Shown here in pieces: positions 60,901 through 64,000 of a stretch of DNA of 64,000 bases (positions are counted from its first letter, which is position 1; each line of letters begins with the position of its first letter). Location of the stretch: contig NZ_CP187970.1 of assembly GCF_049942825.1 (NCBI RefSeq), forward strand, positions 372,001-436,000. The letters are read 5' to 3'. The notes beneath the pieces are model-generated. The model saw only the letters and a program-made list of their open reading frames with translations. It ran no database searches and had not been told where the DNA came from. Made by a program: the position numbers and the translations under genes. This DNA comes from Paenibacillus_G sp049942825 (lineage in GTDB: Bacteria > Bacillota > Bacilli > Paenibacillales > NBRC-103111).

Positions 60901-61395
60901 TATCCGGACGGAAGCTTCCGGCCTGAGGTTCCGGTAAGCCGTTCCGAATTCGCAGCGGTCCTGGCCCGTGCACTCGGTTGGGTGCCGGATGCGGCGGCCT
61001 CCGTGCAATACACGGATGTCGATCCTGCGGCATGGGATGCCGGGTTTATTGCTTCGATGTCCGAGCGGGGACTGATCTCCGGCTACGAAGACGGCTCGTT
61101 CCGCGGCAGCCAGCGGATTACCCGCGAAGAGGCCGCGGTGCTGCTGACCCGGGTCCTCGGCTATGTGCAGGCGGAAGCTCAAGCCGCAGGCGCGGGGGCC
61201 GGTTCATCGGCGGCCTTCACCGACAGCGGAGCGGTGAGCGGCTATGCGCGCGAAGCGATTGCCAAGGCGCAGGTCTTGGGACTGCTGTCCGGCTATGAAG
61301 ACGGAACGTTCAAGCCGCAGGGCCTGACGAACCGTGCCGAGACGGTCACGTTGATCTCCAAGCTGCTGCAGCTGACCGGCTTGTCCGGAAGCTGA
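54949..61395 (+). CDS. Giant S-layer-anchored surface protein: beta-helix, DUF11, eight Ig-like repeats, three SLH domains
   Basis: The 2148-residue protein has a signal peptide (about 1-44; RWSLFCLWTVLVILLVPDGT). A CSLREA-type motif follows (CTLRAAIMESNAL, about 75), then a right-handed beta-helix (about 100-500) closing with SPALDAGTAAQAPGAADQRG and VDIGAFE. A DUF11 domain (about 603-720; DLAITKTHTGNFRKSQTGTY) leads to eight Ig-like repeats of about 97 residues (727-1510; each with VYGExVxxTAxV and GTVTFxxGxxxLGxA). Next come a Big_2-like and a cadherin-like domain (1515-1690), a Ser/Gly linker (1688-1728), an unassigned domain and three SLH domains (about 1960, 2020, 2089; RSEFAAVLARALGW, REEAAVLLTRVLGY, RAETVTLISKLLQL). 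SLH domains bind pyruvylated wall polysaccharide. It is probably a long stalk displaying the beta-helix. Confidence 0.92.
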   Translation: MLNRTLAPDAASAASAAFRLMRWSLFCLWTVLVILLVPDGTVQAATFTVNHTADTADAAPGDGVCADASGASGKCTLRAAIMESNALPGADTVNVPPGVYTLTRNGTDENGAATGDLDILGDLVLVGAGGNAEGDPAATVIQAGASSGAGIDRVIDINPNLDLNVNVTIQALTVRYGRGTDEYGAGIAADSGSGTIRIYNSIVSGNTSVNGNGAGLYLSGGNPAGKLLVDKSRITGNNSYNRGGGIFVEGVTPFIMTDTTVENNTATGGSGGGLFLMGDAQRTVSSSTIAGNSATGTAGSSLDGLGGGVYAISKLNLDNSTVSGNTAVKGGGGLQLAYAVEGAYLVRNATIYGNTADSDNNASGSGGGIGVQAGTASPLIHNTIVAGNKLGSQAASDIFGTAAGGSSYNLIGTGGSGGLVNGAAGNQTGVSDLRLGALADNGGSTKTHALLAGSPALDAGTAAQAPGAADQRGTAFARTADAADADTAAAVDIGAFEAHPSVEDLQDAAMGTGGTLQIPFHIGDADLGVDTVTAVSSDPQLIPNAGENLAVSGSGGTRTLTVKPAAGQSGTATITVTVSHQVGGAVRSMTDSFQVTVTAQPDLAITKTHTGNFRKSQTGTYTITVTNVGSAPTSGVVTVEDWLPAGLTFVNVQAASWSCVTGQEPTQCSSAQVLGPGDSYDPIVLTVSVQEEAASTVTNRAVVSGGGDVNPSNNTAEDSTIIESKAATTTSLTSSKTPSVYGESVTWTATVSVVGQETGTLTGKVTFKDGTNELGTADLDATGTAGISSGVLAVGIHRITAEYSGSANYLGSVSPVVEQTVLFGSTQTEVIASAPSGVYGQPVTFTAAVTAVAPASGTPAGTVTFKEGNTELGTAALDGTGTASLPVNKLTAGTHRITAVYSGSTSFASSVSAGLDYTVERADTAVTLNAAPASSAVYGEPVILTAQVAVQTPGAGTLSGTVQFMEGGTALGTAAVGGSGQAVFTLPSPLEIGTHEFTAVYTGDANFNGSTSAPANPLTVDPASTMLNLTGSVAASVYGESVTWTAQVTVTAPGGGAPAGSVTFMEGMEVLATAELDGSGAASWNTSGLSVGAHTITAVFEGSASHTGSSGSANLQVGQADTTAEIGSSVSSSVYGEPVKLTAKVKVNAPGSGVPSGMVTFKNGAEVLGTALLDAKGIAVWTVEPGFPVGSYASLTAEYAGDERYTSSISTALSAFTVAQAATSTKLTSDPERTAVDETVILTAAVSVTDPGKGQPGGTVTFKEGADVIRKVNIDDTGIAKWPIPKLTKGEHNYTAEYSGDASFEGSVSSEVKVTADLRPTTTSLEGTVTGFVYGEKVKLTVKVKSTGTTPTGEVVLLSGATELGHGVLEADGLAVIGLTEFVPGTYNLTASYAGDGLHAKSVSAFTLTIDRAATSTAVLPSVSDAVYGESVNLSAKVLVIAPGMGKPSGTVSFLRDGQLLGEAPLDAGGNALLKDITLPLGSSEIKAVYADGNPLYKGSVSSPIKVMVRDPGLQLDSYIYTLRLGESHATVVTAVYGPGVLRDVTAQSIFFSTNSSVAKVDTAGKVTAVGFGKADITAQYGSEQAVASVTVTSTILKSLTLSEGKAVLEPGKTDTYEAIVGSGVSTIDIRAEAEDADAKVSINGATAVKGAASVKADLSEGLNTFDITVTAPDGSKKEYILKVTRQHSSSSGGNGGGSDNGGGSDNDGGTGSSGGGTGGGELPDPAPKPEVPAADDTPWLIPVRPGGTEFVPLAGTVSHNGSTTVVSLSEGAVKDKLDGKKGPKVFLITVPEGVQRAQIEISSGIMSLIGTGHGASSVGVAADGASFDLPVRLFTPEALARALGISAADAGQARILIAITAKPAPAGVDAASARLYDFSIVVEAGGRTYPYDQYKGVYLTKAFGLRPSANANQAAGISISGEGTVYPVPFEKAEVKGSTVLVLKADHNGTFGVITHSTGFTDTAGTWAQDAIERLSGRLVVDGYPDGSFRPEVPVSRSEFAAVLARALGWVPDAAASVQYTDVDPAAWDAGFIASMSERGLISGYEDGSFRGSQRITREEAAVLLTRVLGYVQAEAQAAGAGAGSSAAFTDSGAVSGYAREAIAKAQVLGLLSGYEDGTFKPQGLTNRAETVTLISKLLQLTGLSGS

Positions 61396-61423
61396 AGCGG
61401 GAAGAACGTACCAGGAAATGAGA

Positions 61424-61470
61424 AAGAGGCTGCACCGTCCGAAGGTAGGGGGTGCAGCCTCTTTCTTTTG
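61424..61470 (+). terminator. Terminator after the giant surface protein
   Basis: AAAGAGGCTGCACC and GGTGCAGCCTCTTT form a 14-bp stem with a 17-nt loop, followed by CTTTTG. It ends the collar-surface-protein transcript. Confidence 0.85.
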
Positions 61471-61583
61471 TACCGGGGAAGGGGAGGATAGTTTAGGTAT
61501 AAAAGATTTCTGCATATGGGAAACCGGCGATCCCTTGTAGACTGGGGTATGGAGACAATATCCCAGGCCAAATAGGAGGATAT

Positions 61584-62396
61584 GTGGATACTTGTGATGA
61601 AGAAAATGCCATCTGGGAAACGGTCGTAAGGAAGCTTCGTGCAGCCGGTTGTGTGTTTGCCGAAGAAGAAGCCCGGCTGCTCCTCTCCGCTTCGCGGAGC
61701 ACTGCCGAACTGGCTGAGCGGGTAGACCGGAGAGCGGCGGGGGTTCCGCTCGAACACATTGTCGGATGGGTGGAATTCTCCGGCCTGCGGATCGAGCTCG
61801 ATCCCGGTGTGTTCATTCCCCGGTACAGGACGGAGTTTCTTGTTCGGCAGGCCGCGGCACTCATGCAGCCGGGAGACATAGTCGTTGACCTGTGCTGCGG
61901 TTCGGGAGCTGTTGGCGCAGCCTTGGCTGCAATGAGGGGGCGTATTGAACTGCACGCCGTGGATATCGATCCGGCTGCCGTACGGTGCGCCCGTCGGAAT
62001 ATTCGTTTGGCCGATGGCCTCGTATATGAGGGGGATCTCTATGATCCGCTGCCGGATGAGCTGTGCGGAAGGGTCAATGTTCTTATAGCCAATGCGCCCT
62101 ATGTGCCTACCGAGTCCATCCGGCTTATGCCGCCGGAGGCCCGCATGCATGAGGCAAGGATTGCGCTGGACGGAGGGCCTGATGGGCTGGGTGTCCAACG
62201 AAGAATCGCGGCCGGGGCTTCCCGGTGGCTGGCCGTTGGGGGTTGTCTGCTGATCGAAACCAGTAGGATGCAGGCGCCCTGGACTGCCGAGCTCCTTGCC
62301 CGATCTGGGTTGCTTCCCCAATGGGTTCATTCCGAAGAGCATGACGCTAACGTAATCATCGGGAGGCGAACCGAATGTGCAGGCCAAGTGGGATGA
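61584..62396 (+). CDS. PrmC/HemK-related class I SAM-dependent methyltransferase
   Basis: The 270-residue product resembles PrmC-type protein-(glutamine-N5) methyltransferases. The N-terminal helical part (RRAAGVPLEHIVGWVEFSGL; VFIPRYRTEFLV) is present. The SAM motif is VVDLCCGSGAVGAALA. The catalytic motif reads NAPYVPTES instead of the NPPY of genuine PrmC. That variant is typical of the PrmC-related subgroup of unknown substrate (TIGR03704-like). A GTG start at 61584 has TAGGAGGA. Genuine release-factor methylation is therefore doubtful. Confidence 0.82.
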   Translation: MDTCDEENAIWETVVRKLRAAGCVFAEEEARLLLSASRSTAELAERVDRRAAGVPLEHIVGWVEFSGLRIELDPGVFIPRYRTEFLVRQAAALMQPGDIVVDLCCGSGAVGAALAAMRGRIELHAVDIDPAAVRCARRNIRLADGLVYEGDLYDPLPDELCGRVNVLIANAPYVPTESIRLMPPEARMHEARIALDGGPDGLGVQRRIAAGASRWLAVGGCLLIETSRMQAPWTAELLARSGLLPQWVHSEEHDANVIIGRRTECAGQVG

Positions 62397-62527
62397 CAGT
62401 CTTAACAGAATAAACGCCGGTGATAGAACAGAGGGCGGCTGCCGCGCAGCTGCTCTTTTCTGTGTATTTTAGGATAAGGGACCGCAGTCTGTTATGTATA
62501 ATAATGGTCATGCTGTAAAAATATTTA

Positions 62528-62556
62528 TTGACTACATAGTCAAGAACCGATACGAT
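62528..62556 (+). promoter_or_regulatory. Promoter and operator of the TetR-OYE operon
   Basis: TTGACT (62528-62533) is the -35 and TACGAT (62551-62556) the -10, spaced 17 bp. The -35 is also the left arm of TTGACT-ACAT-AGTCAA (62528-62543), a perfect inverted repeat suited to TetR binding. Transcription would start at about 62563, the A of the ATG. Confidence 0.6.
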
Positions 62557-62562
62557 AATCCC

Positions 62563-63144
62563 ATGAGCAGACCCCGAGAATTTAACATCGAATGTGCCCT
62601 TCAGCAGTGCATGGAAGTGTTCTGGACGAAAGGCTTTAAGGCGACTTCCTTCGAGGACCTGACCCGCCGTACTCAGGTCAAGAAGCAGAGCTTGTACTGT
62701 GCCTTTGATGACAAACGGGCCTTATTCCTGAAGGCGCTGGCCTTGTATCGTGAGCAGCAGGTGGCGAGGATGGAACAATTCGTCTCTCTGGACGGTTCTC
62801 CCTTGGAGAAACTGAAGATGATGTGCGACGCTTCCTTTACCCCAAGCGATGAAGCGGGCCGCAGAGGATGTTTCATGGTCAACTCCGCGCTGGAATTCGG
62901 ATCCAGTGATGAGGAGGTAACCCGACAGGTCGAGATGATGTCCTGCGAAATGGAACGGTTGATCGGGAAGTTGATCCGGAGTGGTCAAGAGCAGCGGCAG
63001 ATCACGAACCGGCATACCGCTGATGCGCTTGCCGCCCATTTGTCAGGCGCTCTTCTCGGTGCGCGGATGATGGAGAAGTCAGGTGCCTCACCGGAGCGGA
63101 TTCAAGCGGTTTTGCATACGTCTATTGCGCTGATCCTGCCTTAA
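62563..63144 (+). CDS. TetR/AcrR-family regulator
   Basis: The 193-residue protein has the TetR HTH ALQQCMEVFWTKGFKATSFE, then DLTRRTQVKKQSLYCAFDDK, and a C-terminal ligand-binding domain with GRRGCFMVNSALEFG. I chose ATG 62563 (MSRPREFNIE). It has no ribosome site and coincides with the predicted transcription start, so the message may be leaderless. An upstream ATG 62494 has AGGATAAGGG at longer spacing and would add 23 residues. The Old Yellow Enzyme gene follows 24 nt downstream and is the likely target. Confidence 0.85.
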   Translation: MSRPREFNIECALQQCMEVFWTKGFKATSFEDLTRRTQVKKQSLYCAFDDKRALFLKALALYREQQVARMEQFVSLDGSPLEKLKMMCDASFTPSDEAGRRGCFMVNSALEFGSSDEEVTRQVEMMSCEMERLIGKLIRSGQEQRQITNRHTADALAAHLSGALLGARMMEKSGASPERIQAVLHTSIALILP

Positions 63145-63168
63145 AAAAATGACTTGGAGGCTCTAAAG

Positions 63169-64000
63169 ATGAAAACGAATGAGTCAGTTCAATCCTTGTT
63201 CAAGCCTTTTACTTTCGGGAATGTAACTTTGTCTAACCGCATTGTAATGGCCCCGATGACCCGGCAGTACTCTCCGGACGGTGTGCCCGGCCCGAATGTG
63301 GTTGACTATTACCGCCGCCGGGCGGAGAACGGCGTGGGCCTTATCGTGACGGAGGGCACTGTAGTTCCTCACCCCGATGCATCGAATCAAGGCAATGTAC
63401 CGCACTTCTACGGTGAAGCCGCATTGAACGGATGGGCCAAGGTAGTGGCTGCGGTGCACGAGGCTGGCGGGCGGATCATTCCTCAGCTTTGGCATATGGG
63501 CGCCAAGGGCAATGCCGGTGAATATACGGAAGCGGAAGTCGCCTCCATAGTGGAAGCTTTCGCGCAGGCCGCATCCGAAGCCAAACGGATCGGTTTCGAT
63601 GGTATCGAGCTCCACGGGGCGCACGGCTACCTCATCGACCAATTCTTCTGGGAGCAGACGAATCCCCGCACGGACCGTTATGGCGGCGATCTGGTCAAAC
63701 GCACCCGCTTTGCGGTGGAGATCATCGAAGCCTGCCGTCGCGCCGTCGGTCCCGAGTTCCCGATCGTACTCCGCATCTCGCAGTGGAAGCCTTCGGACTA
63801 TTCGGCGAAGCTGGCCGGCACGCCGGCTCTGCTGGAAGAGTTCCTGGCGCCATTGTCCGCTGCAGGCGTCGACATCTTCCACTGCTCGACCCGCCGCTTC
63901 TGGGAGCCTGAGTTCGAAGGCTCGGATCTGAATCTGGCCGGATGGACCAAGAAGCTGACGGGGAAACCGACGATTACGGTTGGATCGGTGGGCCTCGACG
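63169..64000 (+). CDS. NADH:flavin oxidoreductase, Old Yellow Enzyme family (3' end cut by window edge)
   Basis: The frame opens at ATG 63169 after TGGAGG and continues to the window end. It starts MKTNESVQSLFKPFTFGNVT, then RIVMAPMTRQYSPDGVPGPN. The FMN-binding parts are visible: VTEGTVVPHPDAS, PQLWHMG, GFDGIELHGAHGYLIDQFFW and NPRTDRYGG, and the PITITVGS-like beta strand near the end (KPTITVGSVG). Compared with most OYE proteins, the segment between QLWHMG and TEAEVASIVEAF is short. These enzymes reduce activated alkenes and nitro compounds. It forms an operon with the TetR gene upstream. Confidence 0.9.
   Translation, partial: MKTNESVQSLFKPFTFGNVTLSNRIVMAPMTRQYSPDGVPGPNVVDYYRRRAENGVGLIVTEGTVVPHPDASNQGNVPHFYGEAALNGWAKVVAAVHEAGGRIIPQLWHMGAKGNAGEYTEAEVASIVEAFAQAASEAKRIGFDGIELHGAHGYLIDQFFWEQTNPRTDRYGGDLVKRTRFAVEIIEACRRAVGPEFPIVLRISQWKPSDYSAKLAGTPALLEEFLAPLSAAGVDIFHCSTRRFWEPEFEGSDLNLAGWTKKLTGKPTITVGSVGLD

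Overview
The window looks like a stretch of chromosome from a high-G+C, spore-forming member of the Paenibacillaceae (Paenibacillus-like). This is inferred from gene content and not from any database search. The clues are strong AGGAGG ribosome sites, YesM/YesN-type and NarL-type two-component systems, LtaS-like lipoteichoic acid synthase, a Bacillus-type protein-glutamine transglutaminase, SLH-domain surface protein, YhfH-type zinc-ribbon protein, and a mannitol operon in the order mtlA-mtlR-mtlF-mtlD. I saw no rRNA, tRNA, CRISPR array, complete IS element or prophage.

Layout. 1-4.7 kb: a truncated sdpI-like immunity gene with its ArsR-type repressor, an AraC regulator, an aldo/keto reductase, and an MBL-fold hydrolase plus TetR regulator pair preceded by two identical-architecture operators. 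5-12.3 kb: an LtaS-like enzyme, then the mannitol PTS operon with a candidate cre site. 12.3-19.3 kb: an intergenic repeat element, a lipoprotein, dGTPase, transglutaminase, an unrecognised 54-aa protein, a PPP-type phosphatase, a membrane protein, and a Nudix gene that appears frameshifted. 19.8-27.5 kb: a giant secreted FN3/CBM/RCC1 protein, histidine phosphatase, alpha/beta hydrolase, lipoprotein GH3 enzyme, MarR regulator. 27.6-39.5 kb: a five-PAS hybrid kinase with a degenerate receiver, a small membrane protein, an MGDG/UgtP-type glycosyltransferase, a YhfH-like protein, and a multi-module 7TM sensor kinase with its NarL-type regulator. The 7TM kinase gene is bracketed by two unrelated tandem-repeat arrays. 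39.7-50.5 kb: DUF4870-like protein, a GRAS/methyltransferase-like protein, a 5TM histidine kinase, nitroreductase, YesM/YesN-type pair, EamA transporter, and a divergent MFS/HxlR pair. 50.8-64 kb: PhoX-like phosphatase, GNAT enzyme, three tandem phage-tail-collar (Mdp-type) proteins directly followed by a 2148-aa SLH-anchored surface protein, a PrmC-related methyltransferase, and a TetR/Old-Yellow-Enzyme pair cut by the window end.

Themes. Most of the window is sensing and cell-surface biology. The items most worth following are: (1) the three collar paralogs next to the giant S-layer-anchored Ig/beta-helix protein; (2) the 7TM sensor, whose first kinase module has lost its phosphoacceptor His (Arg434) and key ATP-site residues while a second, NarL-type kinase module at the C-terminus is intact; (3) the hybrid PAS kinase whose receiver has Ser966 in place of the phosphoacceptor Asp; and (4) a repeat family of about 200 bp found twice with the same internal + + - - arrangement of a 25-bp unit. 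All functions are inferred from sequence motifs read by eye.
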